Part shown: positions 44,180 to 56,300 of the stretch, piece after piece | How positions within the stretch are numbered: the first letter of the stretch is position 1 | Layout of the letters: every line of letters begins with the position of its first letter | Source of the DNA: Ceratorhiza oryzae-sativae | Taxonomy: Eukaryota > Basidiomycota > Agaricomycetes > Cantharellales > Ceratobasidiaceae | NCBI GenBank assembly: GCA_030998015.1 | Contig: JARWMV010000250.1 | Location: 124,001 to 188,000, forward strand | DNA length: 64,000 nt | Direction of reading: 5' to 3' | Made by a program: the position numbers and the translations under genes | The notes under the pieces: model-generated | Told to the model about the DNA's origin: nothing | The model's database searches: none | The model's input: only the letters and a program-made list of their open reading frames with translations

Positions 44180-46366
44180 ATGTCACAGTCATTCGCCTTG
44201 TTTGGCCTCATCGTCGTCTGGCTCACTGCAATCATCCTGGAGCACCGAAAACGTATCAAAAGCAAACCTCCACTTCCACCGTCTCTCAAACCCGAGCCGT
44301 TCATCGGCCACCTTCGGTCCATACCATCGGAAGATGAACCACGTGTTTATCGCGACTGGGGCCTTCAGCTCGGCAGCAAGTAAAATCAGGCCATGCCGTT
44401 CAGTTGTCTGACGTATTCGTAGGTGACATCATCTCCATGAATGTCATGGGTCAAGTGACCGTTGTCGTCAACTCGCTCGGCTCTGCGACGGAACTCTTGG
44501 CGAAGCGATCTTCGAAATACTCCGACCGGCCTGAGCTCCCCATGTTGAACGACAGGCGTCTGTGAGCAGTTCCTTCCTTTACAATCCTTATCGTATCGTA
44601 TCCTTCCCTTTCATATCTAACCGGCCTTCTTCACAGTCTAGGTTGGGGGAACAATACAGGCAACATCCGATATGGAGACCACTGGCGTACCCAAGGGCGA
44701 CTAACTCATTCGGTCTTGCACAAAAAGGCGAGCGAAGACTTCTGGCCAATCATGCTCAAACAAAGTCGCCTGGCCTTGCAACGGCTTCTTGATCGGCCAG
44801 ACAACTTTACAGAAGAATTCCGGAGGTAGGCCGGACGGTGCGAGACGTTGGTATCGACAACTGATAATATTACAGGATGGCGGGAACAATACTCTTGTCA
44901 TCCGTCTATGGCTACGAAGTCACGTCCAGTGATGATGAGCTCATCAAACTTGTCGAGAGCGCAGTACATAAGATCAGCGAAGCGGCGTTGGCTGGCAGTT
45001 AGTCGATCATCTTTTTCGCATAGCTCACTGCTGAATTCATCTAGATTTCTATGTAAACACCATCACCTGGCTGAAATATATTCCCTCCTGGATCCCTGGA
45101 GCATCTTGGAAGCGCACGGCTAATCAGTGGCGCAAGGAGATCGATCAAATGGTTCACGTCCCGTACAATTGGACCAAGAAGCAAATTGTAATCGTTGCTT
45201 TCTATCTGTACATGTGGTAACGTTGACTGAAGATAAGCAATCCTGGCTAGGCGAGTGGTACCGCTTCACCCTCGGTCCTCCGCCAAATGTTGAATCGACT
45301 GGCCAACCACGAGGTTAATGATGGAACTGACGAAGAAAGGATTCAGTGGGCCACAGCAACCTTGTTCGCCGGTATGTTATTGGTTGCCTTTCAGCCGCTG
45401 CCTGCGCTAACCCCCACGTGATCCACCAGCAGGATCTGATACTGTAAGTGGGAGATTACAATACACGGCGCCTTGAACAAACGCATATATGCAGTCTGTG
45501 GGAACCGTGATTGTCTTTGTCCTAGCCATGGTTCTCAATCCAGGCATTCAAGCGAGGGCTCAAGCGGAAATCGATGAACTACTGGGTCAGACACGGCTGC
45601 CAGAAATGACGGATCGAGAATCCTTGCCTTACATACGCTGCATAGTCCAGGAAGTTTTGAGGTGGTGGCCTGTGTTTCCGCTCGGTGGGTAACATCCTCA
45701 CCAGATGGATGCCCGGGAAATTGATTGGATCCTCAGGTGTCCCTCGCGCATCAACTGAAGACGACGTTTATCGAGGCTATTACATTCCCAAGGGCTCTAT
45801 AATGTGCGTGATGATAAATCTCCGCGAATCCCGGTCTGATGATTGAGAAACAGCGTAGCGAATACATGGTACGCTAGAGCCGCGTTCAGTGGTTCATCTG
45901 GCTTATAGGCTGATAGGGCTATTTGCAACGACTCAACGATCTATCCCGAGCCAAGCCTGTTCAAACCTGAGCGGTTTCTTGATCCCTCGGTACCACCAGC
46001 ACCTGGATTTGGATTTGGAAGGAGGTAATGACACCGCACCAGACGATTTAGCAGACAGTGAACTGATAGCGAGGCCGCCATAGGAGCTGTCCAGGAGTTC
46101 ATTTCGCCGAATCGACGTTGTTCATAACGATGTGCACTCTATTAATGATTTTCAACATTAGACCCAAGAGAGACGAAAACGGAAGTGACATTCTGCCAGA
46201 AGTCAAGAAGGGCCGAAATCAGATGATCAGGTCAGTTGAATAGCACCCGAGTTTGATCGGTCGGACATTAACACCTGCATGCAGCTATCCACTTCCTTTT
46301 GAGTGTTTGATTACACCCCGTTCAGACAAACACGAAGCATTACTCCGCCAGTGGGTAGATTTGTAG
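44180..46366 (+). CDS. Cytochrome P450 monooxygenase, 13 exons, 510 aa
   Basis: Exons 44180-44375, 44423-44561, 44637-44825, 44876-44997, 45045-45187, 45251-45371, 45430-45443, 45495-45684, 45737-45803, 45854-45868, 45917-46024, 46084-46230, 46285-46366 sum to 1533 nt (510 codons plus stop), the usual fungal size. An N-terminal membrane anchor is followed by a Pro hinge (KPPLPPSLKPEP). HWRTQGRL fits helix C, FAAGSDT the I-helix oxygen-binding motif, and the E-x-x-R of helix K is present as EVLR. FKPERFLDP follows, and the haem loop FGFGRRSCPG is built across a splice. It oxidises small hydrophobic substrates in the endoplasmic reticulum with a P450 reductase. The CYP5144-like look of the sequence is only an impression. 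Intron 1 uses a GC donor (A|GCAAGT). Two exons are just 14-15 nt. Intact. Confidence 0.95.
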
Positions 46367-46719
46367 GCATATTCACGAACATTGGTTCCCAGCTTCATGT
46401 AGCTGTCTGTATCGGAGAAATGAATAGAATTGTTGAATGTGGTACCGTAGACCGATCGAGAACAAGGATTTTTATGGTATATCTGACGCATGATCCACGT
46501 TTCAACCAATTTTCCGGTATGTCTTTATGCGTGCATCTCACAGCGTCGCACGAAAGGTGTGAGAATTAGTCTAGAAAAATGACTCTCAGTCAATTGTAAC
46601 TATTAACTAGCTATCTTTCATGAAGACATGCTCGCCGCGGCTTGTTAGCTAGGCCCGGTCTTCTCAATGACAAAAATCGTGAGAATGTGTTGAGATGGGT
46701 GGCATAGGCATTATGTTTG
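46367..46719. other. 3' region of the P450, nothing recognised
   Basis: A short converging gap to the decayed minus-strand gene. It probably holds the P450 terminator. No gene. Confidence 0.5.
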
Positions 46720-48020
46720 ATCGGACGAACGTCGCCTGTGTCGCCTGAAGTCACATACAGTCTCTAGTCCTTGCCCTAGAATAAAGCCGCAGGGGCGAAT
46801 GCAATTTTCGTTACAGCGGCTGGATCTGTTACTGAAACGATCGGTACATATCGTTGTTGTGAACCGTGTGTTGCCAGTAGTTAATGCTTGGTTCTCGACC
46901 AAGAGACGAGAACAATCTGGTAACATAAAAGATCCGAATGAGATAACTCCAAATGGGCCATTTTCAGCGCACCTACCTGCGGCTGGTACGCGATTCCATG
47001 AGCCGTGTAGAGTCACAGATCCATCTCCACCCCATTGCGGAGGAATTCTGTAATGACCAACACCTTGTGGGGACTTTTCTGGCTCATGGAATGCGATATC
47101 CAAGGGCCCATTATGAGAGTTGAAAAGCAGCTCTGCCTTCTTGACATTCTTCGGATCGTTACATCAGACGTCGACACTTGGTGTCTATAGATTTTCGACC
47201 GAGAACAAGGCTCCTGGTGGTAAATTGAGCACAGGAGCTGAGGCGTTAGTTTTGGCTACACGAGATGAGTTCCCAAGTTGGGCGACAATAAGGGGTAGCC
47301 ATAAAAAGTACCAATGGGTGCAGAGAATGGTCCATCAAGGGGTATTTTGTTCGTTTCTTCGGCTTTGTATGTGCCAGTATCTTCAATAACTTCACCAAGT
47401 TTAGTAATACTTGCCTGGATTTTGTTCATGCAGGTCGGCGCCGTTCCAAACTGCGCTATCAGGTCCGTTATCAACTTCCCATACGCCTTTTCCGTCCTTG
47501 GAGAACGCGATCCCAACTCCATTGCGGATGCCCCATCCCAGAATTTCATCTTGTTGCCACGCCCACCCCCGCTAAGCACGCCGCCGAGCTTGAAGCGGCG
47601 AATCTACGCAGTACCAGTCTGGGATTTGCCATCCTTCTAAATCCAACAAGCTGTCAACCTTGGGTGGAATGGATATACATACCGGCTACCAGTCCCAGTT
47701 ACCAATGGCGCCTCGGGAGACAATGGCGTATTTGGGAATCTCAGGGAGGTCCTTCTGTAGCAGAATGGAGCGCACAACGTGGTCTTATATTATATAGAAG
47801 AGCAGAACTATGCGCCGGGTTGAGTGCCATCAATATGCGGAGCATCTGGAATATTCCGCCGTTGGCGCGCTCTAGGATATAGGGGCTCGATTCGGCCGTT
47901 TCGGCGATGTCTCCGCTTTGCAAACAAAGCACCAAATACATGGCACATGATCTGAGGCTGGGACCGGGGACAATTTTGCCACAGATTTCCCGGCATGGAG
48001 CTATTTGAAACGCGGCTCAT
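46720..48020 (-). pseudogene. Sorbosone-dehydrogenase-like (PQQ-type beta-propeller) pseudogene
   Basis: Pieces of the soluble quinoprotein glucose/sorbosone dehydrogenase fold can be read in three frames: GWGIRNGVGIAFSKDGKG, VWEVDNGPDSAVW, NGADLHEQNP, DGPFSAP, GHYRIPPQWGGDG with VTLHGSWNR, VTDPAAVTKIAFAP and LYVTSGDTGDV. The HGSWNR and GDTGDV blocks are typical. Frames change between blocks without convincing introns, and two TAG stops lie between the last two blocks, so the gene is dead in this copy. Living relatives oxidise sugars or aldoses using PQQ, often as secreted enzymes in Agaricomycetes. Confidence 0.7.
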
Positions 48021-48178
48021 GCCCTTTCATCTCCGATTTCCCCGTTCCGAGAAAACATAAACTATAATGACGAAAGGAAAAAAGGCCTGGGCGACACTCA
48101 TCACCGATGTAAGTAGCCAATGCCCTCAGCCGGATTTGGTATGCAAATGTCTAAGCTTAGTGAGCAGAAATCATACGT

Positions 48179-48186
48179 ACCAGGGT
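48179..48186. repeat. Left 8-bp target site duplication of the hAT element
   Basis: ACCAGGGT, repeated at 52131-52138. It is part of GT8 exon 2. Eight base pairs is the hallmark of hAT integration. Confidence 0.95.
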
Positions 48187-51100
48187 TAGAGTGCGGGAAC
48201 TTTGAGGAGTAACTTACTTGGAGTTAGTTACCACAGGTTACTTACTTGTAAGTTACGGTTACCTTGGTTCGGGGAAAATCGGCCCGAGTAAGTAACTCCT
48301 ATGCAGAACAAAATTTTAAATTCAACTGCATAGAACCACAAACCTAAGCCACTCTTTCCAGGCCGGATATAAAACTAGACCTACAATCCGGATCCACTCT
48401 TGCCGTTTTCACTCAGTCGAACCGCAGGTATGTGTCTTGATAATCCGTGGACCTGGTTTGCCGACACCGGTTTTGGTAGTGATGGCTGATGCCCAGCCCG
48501 TCTGAGTCCTGCCTGCTTCCGAGGTGGAGGCTTTACTTACCAAGTTGGCAGCCCTCTTCTCTACGCTATCTGCCCCCCTCCCTGACGTCGAACTCTCTCA
48601 ATCAAAGTACGGGTGCTTTGTGGGATTCGTGCCGGATCCCAAGCTTGTTGACGAACGGGGCTATGTTGGTGCCGTCAACACCGCCTTGGAGCATGCGTTT
48701 GGCCATTGTCAAGATGGATTGAAGATTGTCGAACGTGGCAAGGGTATTGAGTCGATTGTGCCTTTGCTCGAGAAATCCTTAAAGCGTCATCCTGGAGATA
48801 TTATTCTTCAAAAATGGCTTTTGGATTTCGTCTCAGCGGCTCGGGAGCTAGTGAGTGAGCAATTCAACTAGGTATCAGATAGCTAATATTGCCAAAGCGT
48901 CCAAAGCGCCCCATTAAGCAACGGAGAAAGCCCCGAGGGTGATCTCAAACGCAAGGCCCCAGACACTAGCGATACATCGATTTCGGTGACCGAAATTGAT
49001 GCTCTTTCCGAGTCTGGACATTCGCTCGACGATTTCGAGGAGCCCGCTCCTACGGCTTCAACTACCCTTCAAACTCCTTCGACTTCCAAGACTCGCCCAG
49101 CAAAGAAGGTCAAGAAGGCTGGCCCATCACCAGACGCTATTCCCAACCCCACCGACGAGCGCTACTCAGACAACAAGCCTGCCCCACCACGGAACCTGCA
49201 AGGGGGCGCTCCTCGTAATCTGCTTGCGGATCGACTTGTGATTAGCTGCTTCTTGAAGGGCGAATCGCACATCGATAAGAACCACCGCTTTCGATGCGTC
49301 GCAAGTTCATTGTGTGACTTTGCTCTCGCTAACACCAAACGACAGATGGATCGGATCCTCCGTCACGCTGTTCGCTGTCGTTGGCTTTGTAACTGGAAGC
49401 CTGCCTTGTATGCTGAGGCTGAAGTTGCTTACGCCCAGCGAGCACCGGGATCTGGGCTTAGCGGGACTGATCTGCAAGGTGGTAGCGATCTACCAGGCAA
49501 TCATGAGGTATGGACGCGAAATTGCTGATATATGCGGTGTTAACCTGTCTGTAGGATACCCCACCGCCCGCCCCTTCCGCTTCTGTTGCAGTCAAAACGC
49601 CTGTAGAAGTCAAGAAGGCAGCGAAAAGCTTTTTTTCAACATTCAATGAGCAGGGCAAGCTTGATAATTTTACTCGTATCAACCTTGCTATTGTCCGTTT
49701 GCTCTGTGCTTCGGGTGTTCCGCCGTCTATTGCCGACTCTCGCTACTGGAAGGCTCTCTTTTATGCTATCAATCCTCGCCTATCTTATGCTCCCCCAAGC
49801 TCTACAACACTTCGTGATAGTCTGATTCCCGCAGAAGCTCGTCAAGCTGTCTTGAACGCACGTCGCTTTCTACAGACGCAGCGCAATCTCAGCATCTTGT
49901 TTGACGGACTTACTCAAGGGAGCCAACCGGTCTACACGGTTCACGTCTCTACCTCCGATCGCAAGAGCTTCCTTCTGCGTGGAGATGTCTACTATGGCTC
50001 GCATACCTCTGCATACATGACAAACCTTCTTGACGAGGTATGTCTTGCTCTAAACACCCTGTGTGCACTAATTGAGGATATATGCATAGGTTGTGCAAGA
50101 GATAGGAGTCGATCGTGTCAAATCTATGGTTTCGGACGACACCGCCGCTACCAGGAAGGCTCGTAAAGACTTTGCGACCATGTACCCAACGATTATAAAT
50201 CTGGCCGATCCATGCCACAAGCTCAACCTTGTTGTTCAAGACATATGCGCTGACCCAATGTTTGCTGATGTGAGATCCAAACTATTAGCTCGACTGGAAC
50301 CTGATTTACAATGGCTAATCACTGTACCGTCCAGGTAATCCGGTTGATGAAGATTTTGCTTGTCCATTTCAAGCATTCGACTCAGGCCACCGCTTTGCTC
50401 AAGGCGGCGTGCGAAATCTTGGGTATTTCAACAGGGCTGCAGAGTATTGGGAGAACACGATTTGCTACTATCAAAATCAGTGCCACCTCTGTAATTGTCT
50501 GTATGCCTGGCCTATATCGTATGAACCACGCTGGACATTTAGATACAGCCCCTGAAGTACGAGCCTGATGTTTATACTTATCCATGACGAATTCAATTGA
50601 CTGACCAATCTGCATAGGATGTGAGGCGGATTACAAAAGAGCTTACACGACCCGCAATGAACTTTTTGTTCGGCCTGAAGAAGCTGGTCAGCATTCTTGA
50701 ACCCTTCACCCGACCGCTCTTGTGCCTCGAATCTTTGAATGCAACAATAGCCGATAACCACCTCATGTGGATGGCCGGCTTGGCCATGGCCGATGACGTT
50801 CTCAATGCACAAGACTCTCCGTTTGAGGATGACGAGAAGACGAGAATGCTCACGATCATCAACAAGCGATTCAACCAGACAATCAATACTCCGCCAGACG
50901 ATGTTTATATTCTATCCTCGTTTGGTGACCCTTGTGAGTCTATATTAGCTTCTTTTTTCTGGTACAACACGCCTTACACTTATCCAGGTATGCGGGGAAT
51001 GCGCATTTATCGATCTTCTAACCCATTAGCCCCTTCAATTGTCCTCCCTGCTCCGCGTGGCCCTCCACGACCAGCCAATGCGTCACCAATTGGTTACATC

Positions 51101-52130
51101 TCAGACTCTACGTGGACTCGCATCCGGAAAGCAGCACTGGGTATTCTTAAGAATGAGCTCACTTTCGCAGAAACATCACTCAATCACCCATTGTCAAAAT
51201 ATCTCGATGCCCAGCAGGCAAAGAGCGAGCTTGATTCCCGTCTTGTTCAATACGCATGCAGCTTGTATCCGTTCGACCAACCACTTGGTCAGCAAACCGT
51301 ATTAGAGTATTGGAGCAAATACATGTCTCGACCGGACACGAAGGTGCTTGGTGTATGTTGCTCACTTTTATTTGACAATTCTATCGCTGATTACCATTCC
51401 AACTGTGCAGTTTATATTTACAAAGTTGTTTGCTGCTGTACCAAACTCGATGAATGACGAGCGCACTGGGTCACGAATGACTTTCCTGTTCTCAAAACTT
51501 CGCTCACGTACCGATATCAATACAATGGTCGAACAAATTCAGGTCAAGCAATGGTATCAAATGGTATGTAAAGTTACGGCTATTTGATGCACATTAATCA
51601 CCTACATACCAGATCGACGAATATGTTGGCAACGTGAAACGACCGGAGAAGAGACGCCCTGTGCTCAAGTTCCGCAACATCTCGCTCGAGAAACACTCAC
51701 ATGGCCGGGTAGATCGAAACGAAGGGGCAATTCCGGTGGCTTTAAATGATGAAGAAGGCGATCATTGGTTGGAGCCTGGAGCTCGTTCGGTGGACGACGA
51801 TGTATCCGATAATGAGCCACCCTCACATTCCTATGATCACATTGAGTTCGTCGACCTCAAATCTCCGGCACTCAAAGATTTTCTTTCTGACACCGCCCAG
51901 CTATTGGATGAGACTACAGGGCAAAGTGGCCAGAAGGATTTCGGCCACGAACAGGTTGTTCGAAAGGTAGCAGATGTTGATTGGGATTAGATTAAAATAT
52001 GTATATAGACACTTATACAAACGATTGAGTAACTTACATCTGGGTAACTAACCCCCGGTTACTTACCTTTATGGTAACTAACTGTAAGTAACTGTTACCT
52101 TGGGATTCCGGAGTAAGTTCCCGCACTCTA
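48187..52130 (+). mobile_element. Complete hAT DNA transposon, 3,944 bp
   Basis: Ends are perfect 16-bp inverted repeats: TAGAGTGCGGGAACTT at the left, and its reverse complement at the right end. The TAGAG start fits the hAT consensus (YARNG). An 8-bp duplication, ACCAGGGT, flanks it. The outer 120 bp or so at both ends carry many copies of GTAAC/GTTAC-type motifs (GTAACTTAC and relatives), likely subterminal transposase-binding sites. Inside lies a BED-finger hAT transposase. The perfect duplication and repeats indicate a fairly recent insertion. Confidence 0.95.
48482..51990 (+). CDS. hAT transposase (BED zinc finger, RNase H-like core, C-terminal dimerisation)
   Basis: An open frame from ATG 48482 is followed after seven codons by TGA; downstream the same frame continues for over 100 codons, so the start is either damaged or elsewhere. 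Next exons: a Ser/Pro linker; a BED-type zinc finger with RFRCVASSLC and IMDR-like HAVRCRW (about 49280-49395); a catalytic region with ILFDGLTQG (first acid), SDDTAATRKARKDF, LADPCHKLNLVVQDI and TRFAT. The C-terminus (about 51400-51560), with NDERTGSRM and LRSRTDIN, matches the hAT dimerisation domain. About six introns of 45-60 nt. It moves DNA by cut and paste in the nucleus. Possibly nonfunctional because of the early stop. Confidence 0.75.
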
Positions 52131-52138
52131 ACCAGGGT
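52131..52138. repeat. Right 8-bp target site duplication of the hAT element
   Basis: ACCAGGGT, the second copy of 48179-48186. GT8 coding continues directly from 52139. Confidence 0.95.
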
Positions 52139-53136
52139 GCCTGGTGCTCCTCTCTTCACTCAGTCGTCATGAAAGCAAATACCCACTGGTAGTTATGATT
52201 CTGTCTGGAGAGGATGTCAACGAACGTCTGCCCCTGGAGTACATGGATATCCTGAGCGCATCAGGCTGTATCCTGCAAAAAGTCGACTGGCTCGTACCTT
52301 CTGGCGGAGGTTATACTGGGGCCGAAAAGCGCTTTGTCGATTCGTGGACCAAATTGAGAGTGCTTGGCCTGTCTGAATATGAGGTAAATCTTCCTAGATC
52401 GATTCAGCTACTTCTGAAACCACGATATAGCGAGTGGTCTTGATAGATTCGGACATGTTAATTCGGAGGAATATGGACGAATTATTAGAGGTGCCACTCG
52501 AGGATGGATGGATGGATAGCTGCATGCCACGCATGTACGTGCAATCCTATGCGGATACCACACTATCCGTCAAACTGGTATGATCCATTGCTCTATCATG
52601 AAAGCGTCAGACGTCAAGTATTGCTACTTAGGATACCAGCCAATTGTGGGCATACCTACTCGACCCCCAGCGAACCAGGTTCAGATGCGCTCTGCGTGCC
52701 ATTTCAGCCGTCTCCTGAATCATCTGCAACCTTTCACTCCATTAATTCTGGAATAGTTGTGCTCGCTCCAAGCGAGGGCGCGCACACGAAACTGGTGCAC
52801 GCGCTTGACAATGATCCCAACGTGACCAAATATGGGTTTCCGGATCAGGACTTTTTGTCTCTGCACTTCAAGAACCACGTCAAGTTTCTAGGTTACGAGT
52901 ATAACGCGCTGAAACCCATGCGCAACTGTCATTCGGCGCTGTGGAGGGACGAGGCGGTTCGGAATGTCCACTACATCTTCAAGCTCAAGCCGTGGGTTCT
53001 TCGAAAAGGTACCGGGGAGCTGGAGGAGCAGTTTCAAACCGTGCATAGCTGGTGGTGGGACGAGTGGGAAAGATTGAAATCTCAGTTTGGCAAAGAGCAT
53101 TGGTGGGGGGCGCTTGCGAAGCTTGTAGCGGAATAA

Positions 53137-53320
53137 GGACTGGGGGATGAATGTGCTGAGATTTTAGCAACGGGATGCGAGGTCTAGCGAGGAAGAAGAT
53201 TATATTCGTGACTAGTCATAAAAAATCTACAAACGCTTGTCTACAAGCAAATCCAGAAAAATCCCATGTATCCATACAATGTATATCCAACCCCGAATCC
53301 TCACGTCCAGACTCAAGCTT
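53137..53320. terminator. Short converging 3' region between GT8 and F-box/LRR genes
   Basis: About 180 bp between two stop codons facing each other. It must contain both 3' UTRs. An AT-rich stretch near 53210-53225 is the only feature. Confidence 0.35.
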
Positions 53321-56300
53321 CTACATGATAACACACCCACCCCGCTCGTCATGTCTATGTCTACCCCACCTGGGCCCTCCAGTTCCTCTGCCGACGATCA
53401 ACCCACTACCGCCATCAGCCGTGTTCCTCCGTCCGGAATTGGCCAATAGTGCTCGCCTTCGTTCTAGCAGCCCATCGACGCCCTGCCAGCTCCAGTACGT
53501 CTTGACCACGATCTTGCTCTCGTCGCATTCATCCTCGTTGTCCATGGTCGGGGTATTCGAGTCCCGCGCATCAACATAGCCCAGACCGCGCGTCGCCCAT
53601 TCTCGAGTTCCATTCCTGGCTCGAATACCCGAGGTGGGCAAGCCAACTCGAGCGACGAATCGTGTATCGGTCGCTGCCACCTCGGCTCCGACGAGACCCC
53701 TTGCTCGAGTCGCGCAGACAAAGAATCGCACGACTCGGTCGTCGGCTGTCGTGCCGTCCAACGAAAGCACTCTCAGCCTGGGACACGCTCTCACGAGCTG
53801 AGCCAAGGCGGCCGAGGTGATTTGTGAACAGTGCGACACGACCAGATGAGTCAATGCATGGCCTGGATGGACTGGATCGGTGCGCATAGCGATCTGGACC
53901 GATTCTTCGTCGTCGGTATCGTTTGTGCCTTGGTCTGGATCCTCGGACATGGGTGGGGTGATGGCCTCCAGAACCGCGTCCGTAATGCCCGCTTCCTCCA
54001 GATCGACTCGCCTAATCTTTCTCGTCGTTGCAAGTAACCGGGCGAGTCCAGCCGAACCCATCCCCGCCCCAATGCCCGCAAGTTCGAGCACCTCCAAGTC
54101 TGGCACGGCATGGGCAAGCGCCCCGAGACCCGAATCCGACACGCGACGACAGCCCGAGAGGTTCAAATGCCTGAGTGCTGTCCGACGACGGTAAAACGGT
54201 CCACGGAGCGTGGGGTCCAGTCCGGCATCGCGAGCCGTGAGGGTGACAAACGGCACGGCGCATATGTTTAGATTTTCCGTTGAACCTTTCATTGAGCGCG
54301 CCCATCGTTCGACTTCGGCTAGGCGCGCCATCTCGACTTGAGCTTCGCTGGGTTCGATGTCGACAAATGCGGCTAGGCATGTGTCCGTGACACCCCATAC
54401 GCCGGCAAGGTCGAGTGTCTCGAGTGTGGGCGACAATTGGCGGAACACGGATGGGTCGACGTGTGGGTATCCGGCCATGTGCAAGACGCGCAGGCGAGAG
54501 AGGCCGCCATCGGAGTTGGTGCCGTTGATCGCAGACAGGGCACACGGACCGAGATTGGAGCATCGGCTGATGTCGAGCCAGGTGATCAGACGGCACCGGG
54601 CGGCAACTATCGTGATGGTCTCGTCGGTCACCGAGGGCAAGGCTCGCATCTCGAGCCGGTCGAGCAGAGGGCTGGCGGCGAGCAGTGCGTTGAGCGCCTG
54701 GGTGGGTAATTTGATGCATGAGCTCAGAACAAGTCGGGTCAAATTGGTGGTTCGAGTCGGTGGAGGGGGCAGCGTGTCGAATCGGGTGAGGGCGAGGAGA
54801 GACCGAACGCGAGTCGCTGGGGGCGCGGGTTCCGACTCTGGCTTGGTGACGGCCGAGGGCGATGTGATGGCGGTGAGGACCCTCTTGGCGTCGGCTGCCC
54901 CGAAGCGCACGAACCCCCTGAGGTCGAGGTCGGAGAGACACGGGCCGGCGGTCGTGATGAGCCGGATGACGCGCTCGTCCTGCGCGTCGAGGCGCTCGAT
55001 GGTGAGCGGCGCCTTGGCCTCCTGGCGCAGCGACGGCGGGAGCCAGGTCGTGATGGCGGGGACGCCGATCCGGGGCGGCACGAGCGACGCATGGGAGATG
55101 CGCGCCCAGAATGTGCCGTCGTGGGCGAGTGCATGCCAGGCGCGAGAGACCTGCACAAACATTAGGGTCAATTGGAAATCGATTTTTCGCAGATGGGACT
55201 GACCCTTGCGGTCGCAACTACCGCCCTCAGTCCTGCCATTCGACCATACCACTTGCCCTGCTCTCCGCTCGCCATGGATACACTCCATTTGCCCGACTCG
55301 AGGGCATGGTGATAGTCTTGAACAAACGAATCGACGAGATGCGCAAGAATGAGAAGGTGGAGCTCCCGAGGGAGCACGTCGAACGGGTTGATCGGCACAG
55401 GCGGTTTCTCCTCAAGAGGCGTATAGACCTAATCCTACGGGTTGAGTAAGATCTTCCTGTATGGATCGATATGAGACTCGCCTGAATCACATCTGAACTG
55501 TCCTCGCGACTAGGCTCGTCACTCTCCTCGTCCTTGTCGAACCTAAACCCAAAATAATCGCCGACGACCACGGGGGCGGTATCCGCACGTCCTCTGACCG
55601 GCCTTTCCAGGACCTCGGGCTTGTCCTCTTGCCATACACCGGCCACACTCGGCCTGGACGCCGCAGCCGCCCTTCGGGGCAACGAGCTCGACGGGGTCTG
55701 AAACGCCGAACTTGCCGGCGAGGCCACCTGTGAGCTGAGACCAGATCCAGGGCGCGACTTGGTCTTTCCGACGCGCTTTACGAGCGCACCGAGCCCCTTG
55801 AAGCTCAATTTCCGCCGAGGCGTTCCTTCGATCGATGGCGAGGCGGTCCCAGACCGAGAGCCGGAGCGACGGTGGGCAATCGTCTCGCGCAAGGACGAAA
55901 AGGACAGACCAGAGATGGCCCGTACGCGGGACGGGCGAGGATCTGGGGACGGAGATGGGTTGGGCGACAGCGGCATGATGCTCGGAAGATCCTCCCCGAT
56001 CCGGGCAGGCGTCTCCTCGCGCATTTTCGCTCTCCCCCGCGAGCTCGGCCCAGAGCCACTCGCGCCGGGTGTGCCGAATGTGGTATCGGGTGGTGTTTGG
56101 AACGCCATCGCCGGGCTGAGTGGGGATAGCAGGCGGCCGGCTGGCGTTGGAATCGCACGGCCTTTGCCCTTCCAGGACGGGCCGGGCTCGGGCGCCGAAG
56201 ACGGGGCAGGCGACGTCGGGGGCGTGGTCATGAACGTTGTGTGGGTGTGCGTCGGGGAGAGCGCCGCGAGCTCGGTCGCTTGGCTCGTCGAGGGCGACGA

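Larger units (their letters stand above)
48067..53136 (+). pseudogene. GT8 (glycogenin-like) glycosyltransferase gene interrupted by a hAT transposon
   Basis: Exon 1 48067-48108 and an intron (48109-48167) lead to exon 2, which begins 48168. At 48186 it is broken by the hAT element 48187-52130. Coding resumes at 52139, after the 8-bp duplication, in the same codon. Exon 2 ends 52383, exon 3 is 52431-52577, exon 4 52632-53136. Without the element the pieces give PGCLVLLSSL and, across the next splice, VVLIDSDMLIRRNMDEL with the Asp-x-Asp metal-binding motif, HACTCNP and a C-terminal KPW block as in fungal GT8 enzymes, which move sugar from UDP-sugars (glycogenin, galactinol synthase type). A GGAT repeated three times at about 52503-52515 shifts the frame by 4 nt, a second lesion. 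Corrected length would be 317 aa. Confidence 0.85.

Noticed and set aside
54012..55217. 401-codon minus-strand and 281-codon plus-strand frames within the F-box/LRR gene
   Set aside because: The LRR frame shows clear periodic repeats. The others are GC-rich shadow frames without domains.
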